Assembly (NCBI RefSeq): GCF_029207735.1 | Contig: NZ_CP104395.1 | Span: forward strand, 124,001 to 188,000 | Length of the DNA: 64,000 bases | Direction: 5' to 3' | Source: Candidatus Nanohalococcus occultus | GTDB lineage: Archaea > Nanohalarchaeota > Nanosalinia > Nanosalinales > Nanosalinaceae | Shown: piece by piece, positions 23,605 through 31,795 of the stretch | How positions within the stretch are numbered: the stretch's first letter is position 1 | Layout of the letters: each line of letters begins with the position of its first letter | Translations under genes and position numbers: made by a program | Notes under the pieces: model-generated | The model's database searches: none | Told to the model about the DNA's origin: nothing | What the model saw: the letters and a program-made list of their open reading frames with translations, nothing else

Positions 23605-25286
23605 CAGTTCCTACCTCCGTAACGTATCCGATCCAGCTCTGAAGATACCTCCTGTTTGAACAGCTCTCGGTCTTCTATGTAAAGCTGTACGTACTCGCTT
23701 AGCTTCTCGCCTGTAAGCATGTGTTTAATCATTACGTAATGCGCTCCCATTTCATAGAGTTCTCCGGCCTCCTCTAAGCTGTTGGCTTTTACAAATATGG
23801 TTGGCTTCCGTCCCGCGTACTCGATGATTTCCTTGCTGGCCTGGAAGTCAGAGGACATGTTCACAATAAGTTTAGCTTTCTTTATGCCGGCTGCGTTACG
23901 TATCTCCGAGTGCTTTACATCTGCGTGGATGAACTCGACCTCTGAACGAGCCAGCTCATCGATATTTTTCGTACCGTTGTCTATAACAACTATGTCCTCG
24001 AAACGGTCTTCGAGAATGTCTATAAGGTTTTTAGTGACGGTATCGTAACCTATTATCACCGCATGATTTTCGAGCTTCTTTATCTCTATATCTTGTTTGT
24101 CCTCCGAGTCGAAACGGGATAGTAAATGCTCGATCTTGCTGTAAATATCTCTGTTATAGTTTATGAGGTATGCTGACAGACTCATCGTGATCAAGGCCAT
24201 CATGCTTAGGTATCCGATTATCTCGTCTCCTATGAATCCTTTTGCTGCGGCTGCTGCGCCAACTACGAGTGAGAACTCGCTGACCTGGGTCATGTTTATG
24301 CTTCCCAAAAAGGAGGTCTCTGGTGTGAAGTTCTCTCTGTCGATCAGGTAAAACATTATCAAGAAGTTTCCTGCCATTAATACTCCTGCGCCTATAAATG
24401 CTTCCTTCCAGTAAGCTGTCAGGCTAGCAGCATCTATCGATAGTCCTATGCTTGAGAAAAATATCATTATGAAGAAGTTGGTTATCGGTCTGACTCTTTC
24501 CTGTAGCTCCTGGCTGTAAGGTAACTGTCCTAGGCTTAATCCTGCCAGAAATGCTCCGACCTCTATGGATATTCCGAGGTAGCTGGCCAACGAGATGAAG
24601 GTAAAGGCCCAGGTGATGCCGTAGATCAGCAAAGCCTGTTTGTTGTCCGCTATACGTTCGAATATATCCGGCAGAATCCATCTGGATGAAACGAAGGAAA
24701 GTCCGGCGATCGCTCCTGACATTCCCAGTATCTTCAGTATGCTGGTCGCGACCTGGCTTACGTTTCCAAACGAGTCTACGCTCAGAACTGTCAGGGTGAC
24801 AATCAGTATAATATCCTGTATAATCAGTACTCCTACATCTATCTTGCTTGGCAGGGTAGAGAGTTCGTCTTTGTCCGAAAGTATCTTGATAACGACCGGT
24901 GTGGCTCCGAAAACCGTTGCTACAGCCAGTACGGATGTCTCGATAAGTGTAAAACCGAGCATGTATGAAACTGCGAAAGCCAGGGCTGTCTGTAAAACTG
25001 TCTGTCCGAGCGCTATCTTCGTCACTGATCCTAAGATGTCTCTGATCTCCTCGAAGTCTAACTCTATACCTACGAGGAAAAGCAAGAATCCAAGCCCTAG
25101 CTCGGATATTAGACGGGTTAAGGCGCTCTCCGAGACCGCGTTCAAAAATACGGGTCCGAGCAAAAGCCCTGTGAAAATGTAGGCAACGATCGTTGGCTGC
25201 CCGGTCTTTTTCGTAAGAAATCCTAGCAAGGTTGCTGTTATGATTATCAGTGCGAAATCGAAGGGCAACACTAGCTCGGAGATCAT
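23604..25286 (-). CDS. CPA2 cation/proton antiporter with TrkA-N domain (copy 2)
   Basis: 560 residues with the same layout as its neighbour: about 12 membrane helices, then a TrkA-N domain starting ENHAVIIGYDTVTKNL at about 405. FLLFLVGIELDFEEI and VFGATPVVIKIL are typical CPA2 segments. Its start overlaps sua5 (ATGA) and its stop overlaps copy 1 (TGATG), so the antiporters are translated within the t6A gene string and may form a heteromer. Confidence 0.9.
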   Translation of the reverse strand: MISELVLPFDFALIIITATLLGFLTKKTGQPTIVAYIFTGLLLGPVFLNAVSESALTRLISELGLGFLLFLVGIELDFEEIRDILGSVTKIALGQTVLQTALAFAVSYMLGFTLIETSVLAVATVFGATPVVIKILSDKDELSTLPSKIDVGVLIIQDIILIVTLTVLSVDSFGNVSQVATSILKILGMSGAIAGLSFVSSRWILPDIFERIADNKQALLIYGITWAFTFISLASYLGISIEVGAFLAGLSLGQLPYSQELQERVRPITNFFIMIFFSSIGLSIDAASLTAYWKEAFIGAGVLMAGNFLIMFYLIDRENFTPETSFLGSINMTQVSEFSLVVGAAAAAKGFIGDEIIGYLSMMALITMSLSAYLINYNRDIYSKIEHLLSRFDSEDKQDIEIKKLENHAVIIGYDTVTKNLIDILEDRFEDIVVIDNGTKNIDELARSEVEFIHADVKHSEIRNAAGIKKAKLIVNMSSDFQASKEIIEYAGRKPTIFVKANSLEEAGELYEMGAHYVMIKHMLTGEKLSEYVQLYIEDRELFKQEVSSELDRIRYGGRN

Positions 25287-25855
25287 CTAATTACTTTTTC
25301 GATTTCATCGCTCTTAATAGGTCCTTGTCTATACGTTTTTACCTCGCCGTCAACAATCTCTATGATACTCGAGGTAGGTCCGTCTTCAAGCTCTCCCACA
25401 TCGATTACGCCATCAACCTTTTCCAGAAGCTCTTCAGAAATATCTTCGACTGCGTAACTCGTGTCTTCCCCGGAAATATTCGCAGAAGTAGCTGTGATCG
25501 GAAACTCTTCTGCCAGCTCTCGTGCTGTCTCTCCTGAGGAAATCCGGAAAACAAAATCCTCGTTGATATTCTCGGCCAGACCTTTCTTTTTCCGCGTTAC
25601 AAGCGTCAGAGGTCCGGGCATGAACTCCGCTATAACCGCCCGTTCGTCTTCTGTCAGTTTTCCGTATTTTTCAGCCTGCTCAAGAGAGGATACAATCGTG
25701 GTTAACCCTTTGGATCGCGGACGTTCTTTAGCCTTGTAAACCTTTTCGACAGCTTCTGGGTTCCGGGCATCGGCTGCTATGCCGTAAGCGGTCTCTGTTG
25801 GGAAAATGATTATTCCTCCGTCTTCAATTGTTTTCCTTGCCTGTTCTAAATCCAT
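25283..25855 (-). CDS. sua5: L-threonylcarbamoyladenylate synthase (Sua5/YrdC family)
   Basis: Makes threonylcarbamoyl-AMP from threonine, bicarbonate and ATP, the donor for t6A. FPTETAYGIAADARNPEAV, KERPRSKGLT, FMPGPLTLV and ATSANISGEDT are family signatures. The 190 residues contain only the YrdC domain; the extra C-terminal Sua5 domain is absent, so TsaC-like is equally apt. Overlaps kae1 by 10 bases. Confidence 0.95.
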   Translation of the reverse strand: MDLEQARKTIEDGGIIIFPTETAYGIAADARNPEAVEKVYKAKERPRSKGLTTIVSSLEQAEKYGKLTEDERAVIAEFMPGPLTLVTRKKKGLAENINEDFVFRISSGETARELAEEFPITATSANISGEDTSYAVEDISEELLEKVDGVIDVGELEDGPTSSIIEIVDGEVKTYRQGPIKSDEIEKVIR

Positions 25856-26820
25856 GATACTTTTACCTCATCCGGTCTCCAGTTCGGATCAACCTGGCTG
25901 TCTTCAATTTCTGTCCTATCCCCGGCCTTCGCCTGGATGAGTCCTTGGTGGGCGATCATCGTTCCGTTGTCCATACAGTACTCTGGCGGCGGGAAGTAGG
26001 CTTTCGCTCCACGTTCTTCACACATCTTCGTCACCATCTCACGCAACCGTGTGTTCATTGCCACTCCTCCCGTTAAAAGCGCTTCGCTGCTTTGAGATTG
26101 AGCCATCGCTCGCTCCAGTGCTTCAACCGCTGCCGAATAGGCATACTCCTGGAAGGTGTTTGCGACTACCTCGTCTTTTTCATCTCCCACTTTCCGTTCC
26201 ATATCTGTTACGAGACCGGAGTAGGATAGATCCATGCCTTTGATCGGATAGGTTGTCTCAATTATCTCGTCTGTTTTCTCGGCTAGTTTCTCGATTTCCG
26301 GTCCGCCGGGATGCGGGTAACTTAGTTTTCGGGCGAGTTTGTCCAAGGCGTTTCCAAGCGCGGTATCAAGTGTTTCTCCGATCACCCTGTAACGCCCGCT
26401 GCGGAACTCTACTATCTGTGTATTGCCTCCGGAAACGTAGAGTGTCGTCGGATTTTCCGCCTCAGTGGTACGGGTCCCGATAGATATGTGGGCAAGACAG
26501 TGGTTAACTCCGATCAACTCTGCGCTGTACTTGAGGGCGAGCGTACGGGCAATGACCACACCGATCTCAAGGCATTGTTGGATGCCAGGTCCCTGTGAGA
26601 AGGCAACGGCATCGATCTCAGAGAGTTCGAACTCTGTCTTTTGATCTACCTCGTTAATTATCTGAAGTGCTTTCTGGTAATGGTGTTCGGAAGCTTCCCT
26701 TGGATGAATACCTCCTTCATCTGGCTCGAACATCGACTTTACATTACAGTGTATCTCGTCTTCGTCAACAACCCCGATTCCCAGCGTGTGAGCGGTACTT
26801 TCTATTCCAAGGACCTTCAT
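25846..26820 (-). CDS. kae1: tRNA threonylcarbamoyladenosine synthase subunit Kae1
   Basis: Catalytic ASKHA-fold subunit of KEOPS that transfers threonylcarbamoyl to A37. MKVLGIESTAHTLGIGV start, HCLAHISIG with metal ligands His107 and His111, YVSGGNTQIV, and the end PPPEYCMDNGTMIAHQG are diagnostic. 324 residues, not fused to Bud32. Together with sua5 and bud32 it gives the core t6A machinery; Pcc1 and Cgi121 were not found in this window. Confidence 0.97.
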   Translation of the reverse strand: MKVLGIESTAHTLGIGVVDEDEIHCNVKSMFEPDEGGIHPREASEHHYQKALQIINEVDQKTEFELSEIDAVAFSQGPGIQQCLEIGVVIARTLALKYSAELIGVNHCLAHISIGTRTTEAENPTTLYVSGGNTQIVEFRSGRYRVIGETLDTALGNALDKLARKLSYPHPGGPEIEKLAEKTDEIIETTYPIKGMDLSYSGLVTDMERKVGDEKDEVVANTFQEYAYSAAVEALERAMAQSQSSEALLTGGVAMNTRLREMVTKMCEERGAKAYFPPPEYCMDNGTMIAHQGLIQAKAGDRTEIEDSQVDPNWRPDEVKVSWI

Positions 26821-26843
26821 GCTTGAATAACTCGGTTGAAACG

Positions 26844-27392
26844 TTAAATTAAGTGTTCGTCGATGTAGTTTTTCAGCTCCATCAAAGCCTTCTGCCTATG
26901 AGAAGTTTCATCCTTCAGACTAGGATCTTCTCCCCATGTCTTACCCTGTCCCTCTGGTTGGAAGATCGGATCGTACCCGAAGCCTCCGTCACCGCGTGGT
27001 TCAACTACTTGGCCTGAAATTTTGCCGGAAAACACTTTGTTGTCTCCGTCTGGAATGAAAAGACCGATAGCGGCTCTGAACTCTGCTCTAGCTCCTGGCT
27101 CAACTAGATCAAGAATCCTGTTTTTCCCTACTTTCCGATCGAAGAATGCGGTCTGCGGGCCGGGAAAACCGTTTAACTCATCTATAAACAGTCCGGAGTC
27201 ATCGGCGATTAGGAAAGCATCTTCGATATCTGTTTTCTTCGCGGCCTGTTCTAGCTTTGAGAGCGCTATATCCTCTATCGAGTCAATACTTGGCTCGACT
27301 GTTTCAATATCTAGCTGTTCGACTTCACAGTCAAGAACGTTGTCCGCGTGGTTGACTTTTCCGCTGTTGCCGGTGGCGAAGTAGATCTTCAT
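26844..27392 (-). CDS. XTP/dITP diphosphatase (HAM1/RdgB family)
   Basis: House-cleaning enzyme hydrolysing non-canonical purine nucleoside triphosphates. YFATGNSGKVNHA start, IADDSGLFIDELNGFPGPQT (split binding motif) and GFGYDPIFQPEGQGKTWGE follow the family plan, and HRQKALMEL is near the end. 182 residues. ATG overlaps the stop of the upstream membrane protein gene (ATGA). It precedes kae1, a frequent archaeal arrangement. Confidence 0.95.
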   Translation of the reverse strand: MKIYFATGNSGKVNHADNVLDCEVEQLDIETVEPSIDSIEDIALSKLEQAAKKTDIEDAFLIADDSGLFIDELNGFPGPQTAFFDRKVGKNRILDLVEPGARAEFRAAIGLFIPDGDNKVFSGKISGQVVEPRGDGGFGYDPIFQPEGQGKTWGEDPSLKDETSHRQKALMELKNYIDEHLI

Positions 27393-27907
27393 TGAGCTCT
27401 AAGTTTTTCCAAGATTTTTTCATTCATATGTAGGTAGGAGCCTGTTAGTATTATGGGCAGGGCTATCAGCAAGAATTTCCCCGTTTCTAGATCTAGAGAT
27501 TCCTGGATAGAGTAGCCGAATGAAGTAATTGAAAATAGAAGAAGCATCTGTGCTATCATTAGATTTACTTTATTTCTTTCTAAAGCCTTTCTCAGCTCTG
27601 AAATAGGATTGTCCTTGGATTCTTCTATAGAATCTGGCGCAGGATTTGAATCTATTAACGTGTTTGAGCTCCATCTGTCTATTGATATTACAATAGAAAG
27701 AAATATAGATGAGAAAAGTAGTCCAAAGCCAAAGTAGAAGCTCCATTCAGACGTAAATGTCGTAATTCCATTTCCATTAGTTTGAATTACGTATCCTAGA
27801 CTCGAAAAAAGTAAACCAAGCAAGATTATACATATCCTAAAATTCTTGATCGCGCTTTCGTTAGTCGCCCGTAATTCTTCCACTAAGAGGTTTTTCCTAG
27901 AATTCAT
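27389..27907 (-). CDS. Membrane protein of unknown function, four TM segments
   Basis: About 172 residues from the ATG at 27907. Four hydrophobic stretches in two pairs, separated by a polar loop containing DSNPAPDSIEESKDNP. The A/T-rich sequence and Ser/Ile/Asn-rich product differ from neighbours and suggest recent acquisition or relaxed codon use. An upstream in-frame start at 28006 would run through the rps27ae gene and is rejected. Its stop overlaps the HAM1 start. Confidence 0.65.
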   Translation of the reverse strand: MNSRKNLLVEELRATNESAIKNFRICIILLGLLFSSLGYVIQTNGNGITTFTSEWSFYFGFGLLFSSIFLSIVISIDRWSSNTLIDSNPAPDSIEESKDNPISELRKALERNKVNLMIAQMLLLFSITSFGYSIQESLDLETGKFLLIALPIILTGSYLHMNEKILEKLRAQ

Positions 27908-27981
27908 ATTTTTACTTTTCACACAACCAAAATTAAATTTGTAAATGAAAATGAAAAAGAGAATATGTAGAAAGGGAGTTT

Positions 27982-28128
27982 TTACGAGTGCTTCGTGTAG
28001 CCGCACTTACCGCAGCTTTTGCGGTCTTCGTGTTCGGCGAGGAAGCTTCCACAACGAGGGCATTTTTCTCCTGCTGATTCGCCTCCGTCGTATTTCTCCC
28101 AGATCTGGACTTTCTGGTGTTTAGCCAT
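27982..28128 (-). CDS. rps27ae: 30S ribosomal protein S27ae (eS31)
   Basis: 48-residue zinc-ribbon protein: [16 protein letters not shown], then CPRCG and CGKCG, the four zinc-binding cysteines. The length is that of archaeal S27ae without the eukaryotic ubiquitin. It follows rps3 after 14 bases containing a good Shine-Dalgarno (GAGGTG). S27ae is normally next to rps24e elsewhere in archaeal genomes, so its place after S3 is unusual. Confidence 0.95.
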   Translation of the reverse strand: MAKHQKVQIWEKYDGGESAGEKCPRCGSFLAEHEDRKSCGKCGYTKHS

Positions 28129-28142
28129 TGTTCAAAACACCT

Positions 28143-29192
28143 CTAAACCTTCGACTCTAGCCAGTCGATGAATGTCGTACGGTTTTTATCGTCCTTCTCT
28201 GCCTGAAGAGCTTTCTCCCAGTCAACGTTTTCTAGGTCGTTGAGAGCGTCTTTCGCATCGCCGATTGTTCCTGATACAATCTCTGCGTAATCAACGTCTG
28301 ATTCATCCGATTCGTCTTCTGATTCGGTCTCCTCGACTTCATCTTCTGCTTCCTCGGATTCTGTCTCTTCTTCCGTCTCCTGGTCGGCTTCGTCTTCTTC
28401 GGATTCTACTTCGGAGGCCTCATCGGCATCCATTTCCTCGAAGACGTCTCTTACTTCATCGACTGTTACTTTCTCCATGTCGATTTCCTGAACTTCTGCT
28501 GCTTCTTCGATCGCTGCTGCTGTCATGTTCTCAGCTTCTGCGATGATCTTTGCGATCTGTTCTGTCTTGGTCTCGCCGTCAACGGTCTCGTGTAGGATCT
28601 CTTCCGTTACATCGACGTTGCGGTGTTTGAAGTCTGGTAGCTCCTTCATGATCCGGACTTTCAGTCCGATTGCGCCCGGCTTTGTACGCGCTAGCGTGTA
28701 AGCCGAGTCAACGCTTTCCTTCGATGTGTTACCACATCTTTTGACGTATCCGTAGGAGAACTTCTCTGTCCGTCCTCGGTTACCGGAAAGCTTTCCGGAG
28801 ATCTCGATTTCGACACCGATTACCCCGGATTCCTTGACGCGTCTGAGGTAGGTGTATCCTACTCTCTTTGCGCTTCCTCCTTTTTCTAGCCAGGAGGCCA
28901 TGGACTTTGCGACGATCTCTGCGTCGCTGTCTGCGTCTTCGATTTCGTTTACCTCGATCTGAGGGTTATCGAACTCGAATTCTTCTTCCATGTCTGCTGT
29001 TAGCTCGCGGATTCTTGATCCGCCACGTCCAATAACTAGTCCTGGACGCTGTGCGTAGATAACGATCTTTGTTGATGTCGGTGTACGTACTAGATCTGAG
29101 TGAGAGTATCCTGCTCCTTCTAGCTCTCTTTCTAGGAACTCATCTAGTCGTACTTTCCTTGCTCCTTTGTCAATGAACTGTTTTTCTTTCAT
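28143..29192 (-). CDS. rps3: 30S ribosomal protein S3 with long acidic C-terminal extension
   Basis: uS3 with its KH domain (PGLVIGRGGSRIRELT) and ISGKLSGNRGRTEKFSYG in the C-terminal domain (to about residue 210). At 349 residues it is some 100 longer than usual. The extra tail has an almost purely Glu/Asp/Ser stretch (about 260-300) and then a small conserved-looking end (ALQAEKDDKNRTTFIDWLES). Such acidic tails are known in halophilic r-proteins; this one is large. A strong SD-hiding hairpin precedes its start. Confidence 0.96.
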   Translation of the reverse strand: MKEKQFIDKGARKVRLDEFLERELEGAGYSHSDLVRTPTSTKIVIYAQRPGLVIGRGGSRIRELTADMEEEFEFDNPQIEVNEIEDADSDAEIVAKSMASWLEKGGSAKRVGYTYLRRVKESGVIGVEIEISGKLSGNRGRTEKFSYGYVKRCGNTSKESVDSAYTLARTKPGAIGLKVRIMKELPDFKHRNVDVTEEILHETVDGETKTEQIAKIIAEAENMTAAAIEEAAEVQEIDMEKVTVDEVRDVFEEMDADEASEVESEEDEADQETEEETESEEAEDEVEETESEDESDESDVDYAEIVSGTIGDAKDALNDLENVDWEKALQAEKDDKNRTTFIDWLESKV

Positions 29193-29249
29193 TCAAAGAT
29201 CACCTCGGTGATCTTTTGCTTGTCCGGAATCTCTGTGAAATTCGGTCAT
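29193..29249 (-). CDS. 18-aa linking ORF between rpl22 and rps3
   Basis: ATG overlaps the L22 stop (TAATG) and TGA ends two bases... directly before the S3 ATG, so ribosomes finishing L22 can start again here. Peptide MTEFHRDSGQAKDHRGDL, very polar, no homology. The last half of the frame is the hairpin at 29195-29216; translating it would melt the hairpin and expose the rps3 Shine-Dalgarno. Probably regulatory rather than a functional peptide. Confidence 0.45.
   Translation of the reverse strand: MTEFHRDSGQAKDHRGDL
29195..29216 (-). promoter_or_regulatory. SD-sequestering hairpin in front of rps3
   Basis: AAAGATCACC-GA-GGTGATCTTT is a 22-base inverted repeat. The 3' arm contains GGTGATC, a seven-base match to the 16S rRNA 3' end (GATCACC), five bases before the rps3 ATG. 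The 5' arm is itself a copy of that rRNA end, so the mRNA holds its own anti-SD. At least 9 bp with a CGAG loop can form. It should block rps3 initiation unless the 18-codon frame is translated. Confidence 0.65.
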
Positions 29250-29665
29250 TATCTTTCACCCACGACGATTTTTACGTGAGCTGATTTTATCGACTGTCCT
29301 CTGTGACGCTTAGGTGTCCGAATCTTCGGACCTTTGTTTGTGACAACTTTCTGTACCTCTAGAGCGGCTGTGTTCAGTCCTTCGTTCTCTGCGTTGGCTT
29401 CCGCCAGGTTGAGAAGCTTCAAGACTTCTTCAGCTGCGTTCTGAGGATAACGTCCTTTACCCTGTCCGGATACGTGTCCGGCATCGGAGTCGAACTTTGT
29501 GGCTGGAACAGCCAGGTTTTTCTCCTGGACCTGTTCTAGCTTGTTGACTGCTTTCTCGAGGGAGTCGCCTTTTATCCAGCGACCGATCTCGGTACAGTGC
29601 TTCCAGGAAACTCGCAGGTTCTTTCCAACTGCTTTGGACTGATGTGGTTCTGTGTTAATAGGCAC
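29249..29665 (-). CDS. rpl22: 50S ribosomal protein L22
   Basis: uL22 of the archaeal type, 138 residues: SKAVGKNLRVSWKHCTEIG start, GKGRYPQNAAEEVLKLLNLAEANAE (read as two pieces) in the middle, and the end RTPKRHRGQSIKSAHVKI. S10-type operon position between S19 and S3 is canonical. Confidence 0.96.
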   Translation of the reverse strand: MPINTEPHQSKAVGKNLRVSWKHCTEIGRWIKGDSLEKAVNKLEQVQEKNLAVPATKFDSDAGHVSGQGKGRYPQNAAEEVLKLLNLAEANAENEGLNTAALEVQKVVTNKGPKIRTPKRHRGQSIKSAHVKIVVGER

Positions 29666-29674
29666 TTGGAATCA

Positions 29675-30052
29675 CTACTTGAGTGGTACGTGCTGTGAGG
29701 ATCTTGTTGCTCCAAGTCCTGGCGCACTGTGTGATACTTCCTTACGGGTTTTTGCTAGCTCTCCTAGGTAGTGGCCGAGCATCTCTTCGTCGATCTCTAC
29801 TGGAACGAAGTCCTCTCCGTTGTAGACACCGATCTCCTTGCCCACCATCTCCGGTAGAACGATCATGGAGCGTTCGTGTGTCTTGACCGAGTCACTGTCT
29901 TCTAGGTCGTCGAGAAGCTTTTTCTCGTCTTCCGTAAGTCCTCTGTTGATTTTTCTTCTTCCTCTTGCGTTGAGGAGTTCTGCGAACTCTTCGTGACTCA
30001 TTTCTCGGAGTTCTTCAAGCGTGTGTCCTCTGTACGTGAATTCGTCGCTCAT
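29675..30052 (-). CDS. rps19: 30S ribosomal protein S19
   Basis: uS19, 125 residues. [19 protein letters not shown] start, then [17 protein letters not shown] and the end [18 protein letters not shown] are family landmarks. It sits two bases after rpl2 and nine before rpl22 in the ribosomal operon. Confidence 0.97.
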   Translation of the reverse strand: MSDEFTYRGHTLEELREMSHEEFAELLNARGRRKINRGLTEDEKKLLDDLEDSDSVKTHERSMIVLPEMVGKEIGVYNGEDFVPVEIDEEMLGHYLGELAKTRKEVSHSAPGLGATRSSQHVPLK

Positions 30053-30054
30053 TT

Positions 30055-30756
30055 TTACTCAGTCTTGTTGCCGGTCTTACGCGCCGATACAGATCCGACC
30101 TTGGATCCTGGGCTTGCGTGTCTTGAGACCGTCTTTGGCATACCTGGTTTTGCTGATCCACCGAATGGGTGGTCTACTGCGTTCATAGCAACAGCGGATA
30201 CATGCGGATACTTCTTTCCGCGTGCTTTCATCGCGTGGTGCTTGTTTCCTGCCTTTACGAAAGGCTTGTCCTTACGTCCACCTGCTGCGACTTTACCGAT
30301 TGTTGCTCTACACTGTGTGTTAAGTTTCTTGAAACTCTTTGATGGAAGCCGGATTCTTGTACCTCCTTTCTCGTGTGTTACAACGAAAGCGTAGGTTCCG
30401 GATGCTCTAACGAGCTTTCCTCCGTCTCCTGGCTGTGTTTCGATCGAGTGGATCGGAACACCTTCCGGGATCTCTCCGATTGGAAGGGTGTTGCCAGGTT
30501 CGATTGGTGCGGAAGGTCCGATGTGTACTTCGTCTCCTTCCTGAACTGTTTCAGGTGCGAGAATCGCTCTTTCCTCACCGTCTTCGTACTCCACTATTGC
30601 GACAGGAGCTGTGCGCGCAGGATCGTGCTGAATATCTACAACTGTTCCTGCTGTCTCTGCGTTCTTAATTTCTACATCGCCTTTGCCGTTTCTGGAGTTA
30701 GCACGCCATGTGCTGGACCCCTTACCTCGGCGTTGTTGTCTGATTGGCTCTCCCAT
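30055..30756 (-). CDS. rpl2: 50S ribosomal protein L2
   Basis: uL2, 233 residues, needed for peptidyl transferase assembly. [17 protein letters not shown] start and the C-terminal [20 protein letters not shown], containing the conserved His of the HPFGG segment, are clear. The acidic insertions typical of halophiles occur in the middle ([20 protein letters not shown]). Confidence 0.97.
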   Translation of the reverse strand: MGEPIRQQRRGKGSSTWRANSRNGKGDVEIKNAETAGTVVDIQHDPARTAPVAIVEYEDGEERAILAPETVQEGDEVHIGPSAPIEPGNTLPIGEIPEGVPIHSIETQPGDGGKLVRASGTYAFVVTHEKGGTRIRLPSKSFKKLNTQCRATIGKVAAGGRKDKPFVKAGNKHHAMKARGKKYPHVSAVAMNAVDHPFGGSAKPGMPKTVSRHASPGSKVGSVSARKTGNKTE

Positions 30757-30757
30757 C

Positions 30758-31027
30758 TTACATCATACCCATTTTTGTGGCCACGTTCATAGCATCGTCA
30801 GTCTCTGAAAGTCTGACAAACGCTTTCTTCTTGGCCTGTGGTGTGATCGTGGTGTTGACTTTTTTAACCGTGACATCGAATAGATGCTCGACCGCGTCCT
30901 CGATCTGCGGCTTGTTCGCATCGATGTCAACCATCAAAACGAGTGTGTTGTCCTCATCGACCTTATCCATTGCTTTCTCAGTCAAGTGAGGGTTCTCGAT
31001 AACTTTCCAAGCTTTTTCTGTGTTCAT
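30758..31027 (-). CDS. rpl23: 50S ribosomal protein L23
   Basis: uL23 at the tunnel exit, 89 residues. KVIENPHLTEKAMDKVDEDN and KVNTTITPQAKKKAFVRL are characteristic. Two bases separate it from rpl2 and six from rpl4. Confidence 0.96.
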   Translation of the reverse strand: MNTEKAWKVIENPHLTEKAMDKVDEDNTLVLMVDIDANKPQIEDAVEHLFDVTVKKVNTTITPQAKKKAFVRLSETDDAMNVATKMGMM

Positions 31028-31033
31028 AGTATC

Positions 31034-31792
31034 TTACTCGAAGAGCTGGTCTTCTTCCAGCTTTTCGATTGCTGATTCACTCCATACACAAAGCCGTCCT
31101 GGCTCTGCTCCTGGTGCGAGTTTCTCAGCGTTTAGGTTTTCGACCCGGGTTACGTCTACTCCCGGAAGGTTGGATGCTGCCTTGAAGACTCCGTTGTCCT
31201 CTGCTACTACGACTAGAGGTCCGACACGTCGCTTGTACTTACGTCCACGGTTCGATCCTCGTCCGGCGCGAACCTTTTTCTTCTTGACGCGTTCAAGCTC
31301 TTCGGTCATTCCGTGATCCTCGAGGAGCTGTTTTAGTTCCTGTGTCTTCTCGATTGACTCGAGGCCTTCCTCGATGATCGGAACTTCTCCGTCGTAACGG
31401 TGCTGGGCTGATACAAGGTCTTTGTCTGTTGAAGCTGCGATTCCGCTTCGGATCGCCTTTCTTCTTTCCTTGTCGTTGACTTCTTCTTCCCAGTCTTTCT
31501 CGGCCTTCGGTGCGTGTGCGCGTCGTCCGCCACGGGTGTGCGGAGCCTTTGCTCCAACCCAGTAGAACTGGCTTCCTCTTGCGAGCATGGCCTTCTTCGG
31601 TGTTCTTGACATTCCGCGTCCTTTCTGGGTACGGAATGCGTTGCTTCTCTGTTTAATTCTTGTAACCTGCTTCAAACCTGCGTCTCTGTCCGATCCGTAG
31701 GACTGACGGTTCTTCGACTGAATTGATAGAACCGCTCTCTTTACGATGTCAGGTCTGACACGTTCGTTGAACTGCTTAGGTAGATCTGTCAT
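31034..31792 (-). CDS. rpl4: 50S ribosomal protein L4
   Basis: Archaeal uL4 (L4e/L1e), 252 residues. RTQKGRGMSRTPKKAMLARG and RGGRRAHAPKAEKDWE form the tunnel-lining loop; the fold continues to RAGRGSNRGRKYKRRVGPLV. L4 is a translational regulator of its own operon in many organisms, which makes it a candidate ligand for the rpl3 leader hairpin. Confidence 0.96.
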   Translation of the reverse strand: MTDLPKQFNERVRPDIVKRAVLSIQSKNRQSYGSDRDAGLKQVTRIKQRSNAFRTQKGRGMSRTPKKAMLARGSQFYWVGAKAPHTRGGRRAHAPKAEKDWEEEVNDKERRKAIRSGIAASTDKDLVSAQHRYDGEVPIIEEGLESIEKTQELKQLLEDHGMTEELERVKKKKVRAGRGSNRGRKYKRRVGPLVVVAEDNGVFKAASNLPGVDVTRVENLNAEKLAPGAEPGRLCVWSESAIEKLEEDQLFE

Positions 31793-31795
31793 TTT

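Noticed and set aside
27908-28006. N-terminal extension of the four-helix membrane protein
   Set aside because: It would overlap the end of rps27ae and lacks an appropriate start; the ATG at 27907 follows an A/T-rich promoter-like stretch.
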